Part shown: piece after piece, positions 1 through 10,700 of the stretch
Numbering within the stretch: position 1 is the stretch's first letter
Layout of the letters: each line of letters begins with the position of its first letter
Source of the DNA: Plantago major
Lineage: Eukaryota; Streptophyta; Magnoliopsida; Lamiales; Plantaginaceae
DNA length: 64,000 nucleotides
Assembly (NCBI GenBank): GCA_026545765.1
Contig: CM048842.1
Span: 31,731,167 to 31,795,166, forward strand
Direction: 5' to 3'
The notes under the pieces: generated by a model
Database searches by the model: none
The model's input: only the letters and a program-made list of their open reading frames with translations
What the model was told of the DNA's origin: nothing
Made by a program: the position numbers and the translations under genes

Positions 1-373
1 TCGCAGGATGGCAATATATACACATCTGCTTCTAAACTAGAAAATGCCACAATAATGATAACTTGTACCTGCCTTCCAAAAACCAACAAGAAAGAAGCAT
101 TCTTCCTTGTCTCTGAAACTGAGATCAATAACAAAATAACCACTCTTGTTTGACCAGCTGAGTAACCAAAACAACCCATTGAAACCTAGTAAATTAAGAA
201 CAGAAATAGTAGAACTAATCTTATCAAATTTCTTTAAGAACTGAAAGTAGTCAAATCACAAACTAAACTTAAAGAGAACTGATCCAAAAGAACAAGTTGT
301 ACTACTGCAAACCACTAAAATACTATATATATCAAGAAAAGTAACATAACATTCAAAGTAATTTCCAAAATCT
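1..373. other. Flanking DNA left of element 1, no gene seen
   Basis: AT-rich sequence with no convincing coding potential on either strand and no similarity that I can recognise to the LTRs or internal regions nearby. It ends where the LTR terminus TGTTGG begins. The last bases before the LTR (CAAAAT at 366-371, then CT) resemble the CAAAAT just beyond the other end of the element at 16129-16134. It is therefore probably the pre-insertion neighbour of the DNA at 16129 onwards, possibly more of the LINE tail. Confidence 0.5.
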
Positions 374-721
374 TGTTGGTCCAGATAACGGCAAAGTAAA
401 AGACTAGAGGGGGGGTGAATAGTCTTTAAAACTTTTGTCGATAAAATTATTTCTCGATATCCGTAGATATCCGATACTGGATTCAGAGCGCGAAGACTTA
501 AGATAGATAAGTGCGTAAACAGCTTAAAGTGTGTGTGTCATTAAATGTAAGTACGTAAAAGTAAATAACAAAGAAGTATAGTGGTATCCGGAGGTATGAA
601 TCCTCCAACTAATCCACTTCCTTCCAAAGACCTAGAATTCACTAGAATAGATAATTGAGGTCACCTTACAAAATCCTATTCTAAGATTCCTTAAACAAAT
701 GGTTCCCAACCAAATGTTCCC

Positions 722-868
722 CAGAGTTGTTCCTGCTTTCACACCAAGTACTTCAGACTTCAAACCTTTTTGAGCTATTCCCTAGCTTCCCAAGCTAAGT
801 ACTTCCTGTGCTCAATAACCTTGGAGTTATTCCTTAGTTTCTCAAACTAAGTACTTCCTGTACTCCAT
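722..868. repeat. Three tandem hairpin-forming units in the 3' LTR
   Basis: Three degenerate units of about 45-50 bp share the frame 'gt/ag-TTATTCC, inverted repeat, AAGTACTTC'. Two contain clear inverted repeats: CTAGCTT-CCC-AAGCTAAG and CTTAGTTT-CTC-AAACTAAG, with 7-8 bp stems and 3-base loops. The same array recurs in the other LTR (about 14876-15010), partly in the element 2 LTR (18839-18890), and in the solo LTR. It lies downstream of the TATA box in the transcribed direction, so it would be in the RNA. Confidence 0.7.
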
Positions 869-1243
869 GCTAGTGATGGTGTTGGTTTTGGTTTTAGTTG
901 TCAGATGAGCTTCTTTAATAACTTTTCGCTAATCGATAGCTCGTGAATCAAGTATACTTAATACACTTTTCAATGTATGGTATCTTGTTCTTTTTACTGA
1001 CCCAAGTCTTAGATAAATGTTCTAGAGAATGAATCTCAGATACTTGATCTTTCAATTCAACTCTTTCACATATAGCTGTGCTTGTTTAGGATCAGGATAC
1101 TTAGAACTTTAGTGCTACTTAAGATCAAGAGCTTTGGTCGCAACAGAAAGCTTGAGGATAAGTAGTTTGCTTTGAGAGAGTAAGACGTTCAGCGTGTTTA
1201 TGGAGTTCAAGGTGTTCAGTGTGTCTTCTCAAGCCTAAGTGTT

Positions 1244-1254
1244 GATATTTATAG
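1244..1254 (-). promoter_or_regulatory. TATA box of the element 1 3' LTR
   Basis: Minus-strand CTATAAATATC is a canonical plant TATA box. The TATAAATA core is conserved in all four family LTR copies read on the minus strand (1246-1253, 15389-15396, 19263-19270, 34504-34511). Transcription would start about 30 bp further along the minus strand, near 1215. Confidence 0.65.
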
Positions 1255-1981
1255 ATGAATTTGAGTGCCGCTTGAATAGTATCCGTAGCTTAAATCAAAT
1301 TCAAACTATTGATATCTCGTATAGTAATCAGAAAGGTGTTTGTCTTCTTCTTCGGTTACCGCTGCTTTTGTTCGTATATCTCGTCTGCGGCATTTAATGC
1401 ATCAGACTATACTTTTGTCAGAGTGCCAACGAACTATGCTTTGTATCGTAGACAACCTTGATCGATTTCTCCGATTCTTTGCACGTTCTTATCTTTATCT
1501 TCGATACCACTTTTATTGAAACAACTTTGTTTGCAATATATATATTTCTTTTCGTAAATGTGGTTAAAGCTCAAGGTATCCGAGAATAGATATCTGGACA
1601 CTTTCCTTGTTTTCGATAGACCTTTTATTTCTCGATATCTCTTGTGACATGCTTTGTTTAAAACTATTCGTGTCTTCAAGATATCCGCCAAGGTATCTCA
1701 GAAACTATTTCAGAATCTTGTGCGCCTTCAAATCTTCAATGTCGCTGAACTTGTTCGCTTGGATGTCTTCTTCGTCTTCTTCATAAAATAAAATTACATT
1801 TTGAGACCTAACATCCTATACAAGATTAGCTAGACTATCATACTTAGTGGGTTTCCTCTTTTACAATGTTCAAGTGAACCAAGAGTACTAATCACCTTTC
1901 TGAGACTAAGATAAGTCATCATGTTTCTGATCAAAATCTAAAAAGATATTTCTAACAAAATATCTAACAAATTTCCTAACA

Positions 1982-1997
1982 AATTTCCCCCTTTTTG
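1982..1997 (-). promoter_or_regulatory. Polypurine tract of element 1
   Basis: Minus-strand CAAAAAGGGGGAAATT directly precedes the 3' LTR terminus TGTTAG. This is the plus-strand DNA priming site of LTR retrotransposons. Its form closely resembles the conserved Sirevirus tract. The copy in element 2 lies at 19938-19951 and is shorter by one base in the A and G runs. Confidence 0.88.
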
Positions 1998-2372
1998 ATC
2001 AGTAACGATGACTATCTGACCTATTACAAATCTGGATGAGTGAACAATCCAACACTTAATCATTTCTTAAGATTTTTCAATTCATTCAATTAAGTGCAGA
2101 AAGTAAACATCAACCAAATCACAAGGTGTGATCTTTGCTGACAAGTTATCTTTTATAGAATAATATCTGAGAGTAAGTTCATCAGATAAGTTACAAAGAA
2201 AGATTACAGATAAATTCAATACATAAAACAAGTTTAGCTCAGTCAGCAAAAATACAACAAAAAAAAAAATAGTAAATTAGGACAACAGGAGTAGCCAAGC
2301 TCTAAGTAAACATCCTAATAGACTAGTGTTCAAGTCTTCAACTCTTCAAGTCTTCAACAGTAGTTCTATGGA
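1998..2372 (-). other. Untranslated interval between accessory gene and polypurine tract
   Basis: About 375 bp between the accessory-gene stop and the polypurine tract. AT-rich, no open frame, and colinear with 19952-20313 in element 2. It probably forms the 3' untranslated region of the accessory transcript. Confidence 0.6.
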
Positions 2373-5302
2373 TCACCGCAAATTTCCGCCTCCAAACCTT
2401 TTGATGTCATCAGAATAATCATAGAGAAGTGTTCTGACGAGCATCTCAGTGTCTCTAGCAAATCCACAGACCTCTTTGTAGGTTTTGGTAGGATTTTTCT
2501 TGATAAAATGTTGGACCCACAGATACTTTCCCCACTTCCAAGCATGCTCTATTATGATATCTGAAAGCTTGAAGTATTCGTAGATAATCCTCAGATATCT
2601 GATGTCACCCTTGTATTGATCTTAAGTTAGATAGAACGACTCATAGGGTTCCACAAATGAGTCTTGCTCTTGTGCCTGTTCTCGTGATATTCGCACTCGC
2701 ACATCATCCGCTTTCCATATGGACATTCATCAGAGAGGTCCTTTTTCATGGCTTCAGTTCTCTTGAAAACTTCAAAATCCAACCAGGCTTTAATGTGATT
2801 GGTGTTGATTAAGGTTGGCTTATCTTTTCTCCATGCCATAAGTTGTTTATGGATTGGTTCTGGAAATCTTGAATTTACAAGTAGATGCTTAAGTTCCAGA
2901 ATCCAATAGCCATTTTTCTGATTGATGCACCTGTAGACAGAGGAATCATTCTCATTCTTCACATGCTCTATTTTGGCTTCTTCTGGCCTGAGTGGAAGTT
3001 GACTTTTTCTTTGCTCAGCTCACCGCTCTTCTCTGTCTTGAATTCTCTTTGGGTTGTTGCTTGAAGAACTACCGGATAGACTTGGTATTTCCAGAGGGTG
3101 TTTTAGCGCTAGGGCTTTGCAAATATGGGCTCAGCTTTCAATTTTCCTTTTTCCGTGAAGAGGAGATTCATCTTCATCGCTTTCATCATCATCAAGATTA
3201 AATCTTGTGATAGTTTTACAAACTTCTTCATTGCCTGTGGACTTGATTTCGCCTTCTTCTTTTCTTTAGAAGATTCATCAATCCTTTAACTCGCCTTCTC
3301 CTTCGAGCCTTGGTACTCCTTGAGGTTTCGTGCCATGGCCCTTGTTATCATTGTAGTTCCTTCAAGAGGTTTCGGGAAGCAACTACTATTTGCAATGCAA
3401 ACGCTTGAGGAGGGTTCATTGATTCCGAGTGGTATCGGAAGTTTTCATGTTTCTTCTTCCTCTCGAGCCGCACTACCCAGATTTCTTCTTGTTTTCTTCT
3501 CCTTCTTCCCATTCCCCGACTTTGAGGTCCAAATTTGTACACTCTTTCCCCTTAGTCATTGTCATCGACTCATAAAAGAATCTGAGAGAGTTAAAATGCC
3601 CTTGTAAATAATTGTAGCAAGTGACCAACTTCAAGTTTGGCTTTGAGCTCGATTTTGTTTGATAAGTCCATTGTCCTTATCATGAGCTCCGCCAATGGGC
3701 CTAGGATGGCATCCGCTTCCAAAGCAGTAACTTGCCTCTTGGAAAGCTTTTTCAGCTAAAGACGATCATCGACCCTTATCATTCCTGATCTTTCGAGCAA
3801 TGACTATGCTAGTTGTTCTCGAGTGACAAGCTCAAAGGAACTTTTTCATTTCAGAGGGACGGAGGCAATTACTTCCTTGTTCGTGAAGACATCTCCTTTC
3901 GGATGTGCCAAGATTTGGTCTCTGCTCATGTATTCATGGAGTGGACATTTCGCGTCATGAAAGTTTCAGAGCAACCGCTTCTTTTCAAGTGTGAAACCGC
4001 TTAGATGTTCATTGTGGTGCTCGCCAAAGTCTTGTCTTCTTCATCATCCGAGTAATCAAATTTCTGATCTTCATCCTCTCGACATTCTCATCGATTCTCG
4101 AGTCCAAAGAACCATCTCGTAGATTGGTTTCTTCCCTTTTAGGAGGAGGATGGTACTTCTTTGAAGATGATGCAAATTTAGCATCATGCTTAATTTCGTA
4201 TACTTCAAGATCGAAGTTCTTTGGTGATGGCATTTACAAAGATCCCGTAGCTCTTTAACGCCGTAGTAAGCAATCATCTCTGCAGATATTGATCTTGTAG
4301 TTGGTCAAGCTTGTCTCGATTTAGCTATCCGGTCTTCCAGCTTGAAGATGGAGTTGTTGTTCTTCTTCCAACAGCTTGTCCGAGTCGAGCGCCTCGATCG
4401 AGTATTCAACAATTTCGAGCGATTTCGTAATCCTCAACTACTTGTTCAAGATAACCTTTTGTCGAAGATGGACGAGTTGACTTTTGAGGAGATGGAGACG
4501 AGATTTCGTGCTTTCCTCTCGCTTGCTTTTTAGCAATGAGGCATGATTTCTTTGTGAAATTCCTCCGGTCCCTGGTGCAGGGGCATCATCATCATCCTTT
4601 TTGTCTGTGTCATCCTTTTGGTGATGGTTAGTGGGAGGTTCATTGAAGTCATTTTCGTTTATCTCTTCCTCCTCATCATCTTCGGATACAAGATTGATTA
4701 CTTCAGGAATAGTGATCTTCTGCCCATTAACCTCTTCTTGTTCAGAAGGTATAAATTGCAGAGTCTGGGGCAGAACTAGCTTGAATGCCATCTGTAATCT
4801 TGTCTGACCATCTGCCTGTTCAAAGGCTTGTATCAAATCAGGCGCTTACTTCGGAGAAATCCTTATGCAATAGTCGCAATCGTAATCGCTCGGTAGGGAA
4901 CATTGCATGGATATACGTCTCTAAGTCAAGAGCTCGTGCTCGTCTGGTTGGTTGATCTGTGATTCTCAATATTTCAGAGAGATCAGAGCACCTTAACCTT
5001 TGCCATTTCTTGAAGCATTGAATATGCTTTAGCAGGGTTTGAGCTTTGAAGAACGGAAGTAGGTCCCTTTTCTCATCATTGGGAGCCTGCTTTGCACTCG
5101 TTTGAGCTTGAAAGAAAGAGTTTTGAGTGAGCTTCAAAACTTTTGTAGATATCTGAGTAGAAGTGTAGTTTAGTTTCTGAGTTACCTGAGTAAGTACTTC
5201 AGGCTCAGAGACTTGTGCTACTGAGACAATTGGTGTCTCAGATATCTTGTTGTGAGGTGGAGACTTGGAAGTCTGGTCCTCATCAACCTTTCTTTCTTGA
5301 AC

Positions 5303-5391
5303 CTGAGAATTAATATTAATACAATACTTAGGAAATTATTTGAAAGAATTTGTGCAAAAATGCTTTAATGAGTTCTGAGTTTTGGACTTAC
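5303..5391 (-). other. Mini-intron in the accessory gene (element 1)
   Basis: Minus-strand donor GAGGAA|GTAAGT at 5391 and acceptor ATTCTCAG|GTT at 5303, 89 bp, AT-rich. The flanking frames are open and both junctions are phase 0 (upstream exon ends ...LPIEE, downstream begins VQERK). The matching intron in element 2 is at 23201-23282 with the same flanking codons but diverged interior. Confidence 0.75.
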
Positions 5392-5541
5392 TTCCTCAAT
5401 AGGAAGCTCAGAGTCATTTTTCTCAGAAACTTTCTCGCTTCGTATTCTTTCATGTGATGTTGCCTTGGGAGCTTCATCAATTTCTATTGATGCAGGGGAT
5501 GTCGCAACTTTTTCCCTTTGCATTTCCACTTCTGAATGAGC

Positions 5542-5625
5542 CTGTAAGTAGAAAGTGTTGAATATTTTAGAAGAAGTTTAAGATAACCCATGATGAAGAA
5601 TACTTATCACTGATTTTTCATGTAC
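5542..5625 (-). other. Second mini-intron in the accessory gene (element 1)
   Basis: Minus-strand donor ATGAAG|GTACAT at 5625 and acceptor CTTACAG|GCT at 5542, 84 bp. The exon between this and the next intron (5392-5541) is exactly 150 bp and open, coding a Glu/Ser/Pro-rich 50-residue stretch (begins AHSEVEMQ). Two further candidates upstream (about 5729-5805 and 5917-5990) correspond to the clear introns of element 2, but their splice sites are damaged here. Confidence 0.68.
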
Positions 5626-7863
5626 CTTCATGCTAGAAGGCTCAATGATGTGTTCTTCAGAAACCTTGTCGTCTCTCGGGTTCGCCTCTCGCATTTCGCT
5701 TTATCTTCCTCTTTCTCGCTTGGAGCCATAGAAACATTTACTTTAAATGATTAAGAACATAGACAAATGATCGAAAAGTGTTATCTTAAGAATCAATTAT
5801 CACCGTGGTACAGCTCGATTTCTTAAGAGGCGAGGTCAGTAACCTCCTTCTCGCTTCGAGGCAAGCTTTCCACCTTCCTCTTGTTTCGTGTTTCTAACTC
5901 ATCCTCAGAATAAAGAATTTTAATATAAGTAATAAGATATACAAGCATAAAATTTTTCACAAGGTAGAGTTAAACCATTCACCACCGAGCATTGTTAGTC
6001 GATTGGTCTCCTAACTTGTGACCCTTTTATACTTTGGTCTTCTTGTTCCAAGATGCCTTCTTTGTATGAAGTTTTAGGTACTTCACACCTTTCCGAGTGT
6101 GCAACTCAGCTTGCCTCCGGTTGATCATTCGGTAGATGTCTCGCTTGATCCTCTCATCGAGTCAGAACCCGCTTTTGCAGATTTTCTTCAAAGATAATGC
6201 ATTGCCGGTAATTCAAATGGAGTTCATTTACCATTTCATCAACCACTTGTGGCTGTTGTGTGTGTGGTTGTTGTGGTTGTCTGGAAGCAGAAGATCGGTC
6301 AGTAGAGTGTTCTTCCAGATTTTTAGATGTGGCATTTCCATCAAGATTCCGCCAAAGACTAAATTACCACTCATCGTATTTTTGAAGTCAGCGTAAGAAA
6401 CGCTCTCGATGATGTGTTTGCACCAACAACCTTTGCTATAGGTGCTTGTTCAAGAACCCGAGGTGTAGGTTCTTCTTCGAAACCTTATCACCGCCATCAC
6501 ATAAAGAACCTTAGCCCTCTTTGTTCTTTCTAGGACTTGAGAGATGATTAGTTCATCATTTTCATCGCCGAGCTCTCATCAAGATTGGGAACCGATTGTC
6601 CATAATTCCCGCAGCTTCTGCAGATAGGGCTTGGTGTTTTCACCACTTTTGGTAGCATTTATGAGTTCATCAGCAAGGCTTTCTGTAATAGTCTTCACAT
6701 TTCTGAAAGCACTTTCTCTTGCTGAGTCTACTTGTTCAGTAGTTGATAACTCTTTTGCAGCAAGATTGATGAGTTCATCCAGATTAATTTGTTCATGGCA
6801 ATGGCTGCAGATATCCGAGAATCAACAACCTCAATGGGTGTGTCTTCGATTTGCCGCCAGACTTCTTTCTTGAAGTTCGGGCTTCTTGGTCGCAACCTTT
6901 CTTCGATACCTTTTCGCACTTTCGCTTCTTAGAACCTTTCCGAGACCCAAATGCACCTTTTTCATTATGTTCAGATACTCATATTTGTAGAGTAGGTTAT
7001 CACTGGCAATTTCAAATTTGCCTCTTAGCTCAATGCCAAGCTTTTCCAGCAAGTAGCATATCTTCATACCATAGCCTACTGTGGCCTTTGGCTCAGCTAG
7101 TCCTTTGGCGATCTTAGGCTTGAAGCCTTGAATCTTCTTCACAAACTTCATGAAGGCGTACTTTCCCCAGTTAAAAGGGTTTTCCAGCCTTTTATCTTGT
7201 TGATTCAGCAAGAACAGCATGATCCATCGTTCTTGGCTTATCTGGTCAGCACCTCCTTGTAGACCATCAAAGCATCTATGAAGAATGTAAGCCAATACAT
7301 CCCAGTGAACCATCAGATGTCTGGTTCGGATGTCAGCAAGCTTGAACTCAATGGGTGTATCTAATTTTTCAAGATCACACACGTCACTGTACAATTGTTT
7401 AACACCTTCAAGGAGATCATCATCCTTGGTGTTTATTTCAAAATCCTTTCCAAGATTTTAAAATTCAAACAACTTACAAAAAGTTGTTAAGTCCAGAAGG
7501 ATTTCCTTTCCTCGATCGAGGTTTTGACATGTACACTTGCAAAGGTTTCGTAAACACAGAAATTATCCTCGAGTTGTTGTAGAATTCCAACACATCGAAA
7601 GTGATGAAATTCCACTGGCAAAGCGATAGAAATCCTCGATTTGTGCCTTTTCAAGCATGTCAAGAATCGCCTTTCGGCTTGGTTCTCTATTGCAGCCGTG
7701 AGGTATTCTCAACCATGGCACCACCCCAAATCATTCGTGATTTGAAGTCCAATGGTCGATTAAAATCTCCTACCAAATGGGTTGTTCACAATAACTAACT
7801 CGTCCTTGCTTTTCAAAGCATCAAGGAGGATTGAGATTGTGTGGAAGAATTGTTTGGGGCCAT

Positions 7864-8639
7864 CTCTTTATATAGTGTATGGATTGGTGTTTGAAAGAGA
7901 TTTGATTCAAGAATTTTTGCGTAAAAACTTAATCTTGATTTGCGAGATTGTAGAAGTTTTGCGAGAATCAAGAGAAGGTTTTGCTATTTTTGTGTAAGTC
8001 GGAATTTTCGATTAGGCGAAGTGATTTCTTTTGCCAAAATCCTATATATATAGCAATAGAATCTCAATGCATAAATTGATTGTGTGTACGTATCTGTGAT
8101 TTGCAAGTAGGTGTGAGCAAAAGCTAGTTCGGCATTAAATGCAAAGTGGGCTTTGTCAGAAATTTTACAGTCCACTATTTACTGTGAATTAATTTCCACC
8201 GTATAGATCAAACGCTTAATTTCATCAAGGGTCACCATTGCTTCTTCAGCAATGATCACAATCAACAAGTTTAATTGAGCCCATTTAATGAATTTTGGCT
8301 ATTAGCTATCCTAATCACGTTTTGTATGACCAAGAACACTGCTTGCATCCGAATCAGCCTTATACTTAGGATTTTTCAAGTTTTCATCAAGATAGAAATA
8401 ATGCGAATTTCAAGAGAGTAGTTGACTGCAGATAGTTGTACTATTCTCCTTTGTGTTCCCCATTTATAGAGTGATTCTATATCCGAGTTCCGCCTCGTAG
8501 ATCTTAAGTCGCCTTTTGCTCTTTAGCCTTTTGACTTCCGGATACCCGCTCTGCATTTCTCTTTCTCTTCTCGATGCCCATTCCGTATACCTCTTCTCCG
8601 GATGCCTGCTCCAGCCACCTCTTCTCCGGATGCCTGCTC
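7864..8639 (-). other. Interval between pol and accessory gene, with promoter-like sequence
   Basis: Non-coding interval of about 780 bp, colinear with 25734-26590 in element 2. It holds a purine-rich (minus strand) imperfect minisatellite near pol and two TATA-like sites nearer the accessory gene (8042-8053 and 7866-7874). Confidence 0.6.
8042..8053 (-). promoter_or_regulatory. Candidate internal TATA box for the accessory gene, element 1
   Basis: Minus-strand CTATATATATAG lies 190 bp before the accessory ATG at 7863. The identical 12-mer sits 192 bp before the ATG in element 2 (25914-25925), in a well-conserved neighbourhood. A nearer site, TATATAAAG, lies only a few bases before the ATG in both copies and is too close to direct a transcript including that ATG. 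Confidence 0.45.
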
Positions 8640-8655
8640 TGCATTCCTCGAACTT
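8531..8655. repeat. Imperfect minisatellite after pol, element 1
   Basis: Repeated units built on TCCGGATGCCTGCTC and related forms (for example CTTCCGGATACCCGCTC), spaced about 30-35 bp. A matching, longer array is at 26410-26580 in element 2. On the element's coding strand it is purine-rich. Confidence 0.6.
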
Positions 8656-9160
8656 TTTCACCATTGGTAGTTCCATTAGTCCAAGACTATGTCTTAAGGC
8701 TAAGAATCTACTTTCTTGTAGTGGCTTAGTGAAGATATCGCAAGTTGGTCTTCAGTACAATCTTGAGTATCTCTATATCGCTTTTTCAACATGGTCTCGG
8801 CGAAGTGATGTCTAACATCAATATGCTTTGTTCGCATGAAATTTAGGATTCGTAATCGCAATAGCACTTGTGTTGTCACGTAAAATGGGAGTTTTCTTCA
8901 TCGAGTCCATAGTCTTTAAGTTGTTGTTGTATCCACGTAATTTGTGTTGCACAACAACCAACAAAGAATATATTCAAATTCTCCGTGGTAGAAGTTGCAA
9001 TTGAGTTTTGCTTCTTGCTAAACCACGAGATAAGTCTAGTACCCGTAAACCAACAAGTTCCCGAGGTGCTTTTCCTATCAAGCGTTGATCCAACATAATC
9101 AAGCCCGAGTACCCAAATTAAACTCAATCCGCTTTCTTTAGGATACCACAATCCTACATC
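8640..9160 (-). pseudogene. RNase H domain of element 1 pol (frame broken)
   Basis: The open stretch at 8876-9151 reads DYVGSTLDRKSTSGTCWFTG and then SWFSKKQNSIATSTTE, the copia RNase H signature (usual form: DRKSTSG ... SKKQ..VA.STAEAEY). Further along, in other frames, LADIFTKPLQESRF at about 8690-8740 is the conserved end of copia pol. The usual D-A-D motif before the DRKSTSG block reads LGLDYVGS, so at least one catalytic aspartate is lost or misread. It would degrade the RNA template strand during reverse transcription. Confidence 0.85.
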
Positions 9161-10380
9161 TATCGTACTTTTACATACATTAATATTTTCATAGCAATGT
9201 TGTAGTGTGTTTGCATCGGATTTGTCTCAAATCAGCACACACTCCAACGCGATTGAATATCGTGTCTACTTGGCAGGAGGTAAAGTAGTGAACCTATCAA
9301 TTTCCTATACTTATGTTCTTCAACACTCTTGTCGATTCAAGATAGGTCATTTTGGTTCCAATGCTCATAGGTATCTTAGCATTCTTTTCGTAAGGCTTAA
9401 GATTGAATTTTGTGAGCATATCTTTGCATACTTTGTTCGACTAATGAATATTGCATCATCGAGTTGCTTGACTTGCAATCCTAGAAAATAATTCATTTCT
9501 CCCATCATGCTCATCCTAAACTTACTTTTCATGAGATTTGCAAAGTCATTACAAAGTTGTTTGTCCTTAGATACAAATATGATGTCATCAACATATACTT
9601 GAAATAAGAGTAGTTTCCATCATGATTTAAGGTAAATAAAGTTTTATCAACTTCACCTTTCTTGAAACCACTTTCCGTAAGGTATTTGGCCAAAGTGTCA
9701 TACCATGCTCGAGCCTGCTTCACCGATACAGAGCTCGTAGTTTATAGACCATTCGCTCGAGGAAACTTCAAAGCCGTGGTTGCTCAACATAAACTTCTTC
9801 CGTAAGTTCACCATTCAAGAATGCACTTGTGACATCCATCCGATAAACTTTGAAATCTTTATGAGTCGCAAAGGCTAGAAAGAGTGTTATTGCATCCAAC
9901 TGCAATTGGTGCATATGACTCATCAAAATCTAAGCCTTCACCGGGTAAATCCTCGCAACTAATCTTGCTTTGTTTCCGGTTATTTCACCAGATTCATTCA
10001 TTTTGTTTCGAAACCCATTTAGTTCCAATCACGTATATTCCTTCCACAAATGGAACTAGTTTCCACTTTGTTTCTCTCAAATTGATCCAACTCTTCTTGC
10101 ATTCCGTAGATCCAGCCTTGGTCCGCTAATGCTTCTTCTATATTTTTAGTTCAATATTTGAGATGAAACATCCAAAGAGAGAATTAGCATTGTCGCTATT
10201 GCTCTCCTAGTCCTAACACCTCGATTAATTGGTCCTATCACATATTTTGCGTGATGATCCTCGATCCATCTCATCATAGGTTTAGTGCTAGTAGGATCAA
10301 TATCCAAATGATTTGAATGTGAATCATCGATTTTGATTTGATACTTTTTCAAGATTCAAGACATTTTGCTCCTCGTAAGG
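9161..10380 (-). pseudogene. Reverse transcriptase of element 1 (frame broken)
   Basis: Read on the minus strand in shifting frames: a MQEELDQFE block near 10080-10110, a sequence close to the copia MDVKSAFLNGEL motif near 9800-9850, ARAWYDTLAKYL at about 9680-9720, KTLFTLNHDG, and the catalytic YVDD codons at 9584-9595 followed by codons for I-I. It copies the element RNA into DNA in the virus-like particle. The element 2 copy (27180-28240) is far better preserved and supports the alignment. Confidence 0.88.
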
Positions 10381-10700
10381 GCAATTAATGTCCGACACTT
10401 GTTCAAGGTTTGAGCTATCTCGAACATGTCTTTCGTAGAGATTGTTTCAGAGATAGCTTCATGATGAATATCTTCGCCCATTTCGGAAGTTTCATAGGAA
10501 ATTCTTCATCATGTTTGTGAGTCATCTTGTTGTTACTAGGCATATCAAGCTTTTCACGCCGAGTCATCCCCACTTTCCATAATGATGTTTCTCCTTCGAG
10601 GACTCTTCTTCAGAATCCTCAACATTAGTTCTTTGAACCTTTCTGAGAGTTCATCATTAGGAGGTGTTTTCTTACTTCCTTCATAGAATACAACATGAAC
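10381..10700 (-). other. Integrase-reverse transcriptase linker of element 1
   Basis: Poorly conserved, Ser/Glu/Asp-rich linker between the integrase C-terminal block and the reverse transcriptase N-terminus, with many frame breaks. Colinear with about 28240-28600 in element 2. No separate gene seen. Confidence 0.55.

Larger units (their letters stand above)
374..1981 (-). repeat. 3' LTR of element 1 (1608 bp)
   Basis: Nearly colinear with 14524-16128 over its full length. On the minus strand it begins TGTTAGG (at 1981) and ends CCAACA (at 374), the TG...CA termini of LTRs. Its inner edge abuts the polypurine tract. It contains a TATA box at 1244-1254, a run of hairpin-forming tandem units at about 722-868, and three tandem copies of the terminal TGTTAG motif. 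Differences from the other LTR are concentrated at CAG/CTG sites. Confidence 0.93.
2373..7863 (-). pseudogene. Large accessory gene downstream of pol, element 1 copy (frame broken)
   Basis: Starts at the ATG at 7863 (start M-A-P... in the better copy at 25733) and ends at a TGA at 2373. About 5.5 kb, which would give about 1700 residues after removal of mini-introns. Readable blocks in order: an N-terminal block at 7863-7400 containing a motif like EFYNN (clear in element 2); a 187-residue block at 6831-7394 with RTRHLMVHWDVLAYILHRC and a lysine-rich end; low-complexity acidic exons at about 6000-5392; a block at 4838-5302 including ARALDLETYIHAMFP; acidic DDEEEE-rich text at 4438-4836; coiled-coil and basic segments to about 3000; and a conserved aromatic C-terminus (2373-2962). 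The position matches the envelope-like or additional ORF of Sireviruses. The N-terminal block also resembles the 'putative plant transposon protein' family (PF20167), a weak impression only. I see no transmembrane segment in the readable parts. Frameshifts are frequent; many sit at CAG/CTG sites and may be sequence errors. Confidence 0.7.

Noticed and set aside
1434..1691. Open frames inside the LTRs (1434-1691, 15704-15958, 29219-29419)
   Set aside because: Not conserved as open frames between LTR copies.
3320..3607. Plus-strand open frames across both elements (for example 3320-3607, 11525-11857, 30187-30540)
   Set aside because: They are antisense shadows of the minus-strand gag, pol and accessory regions, whose conserved motifs fix the coding strand.
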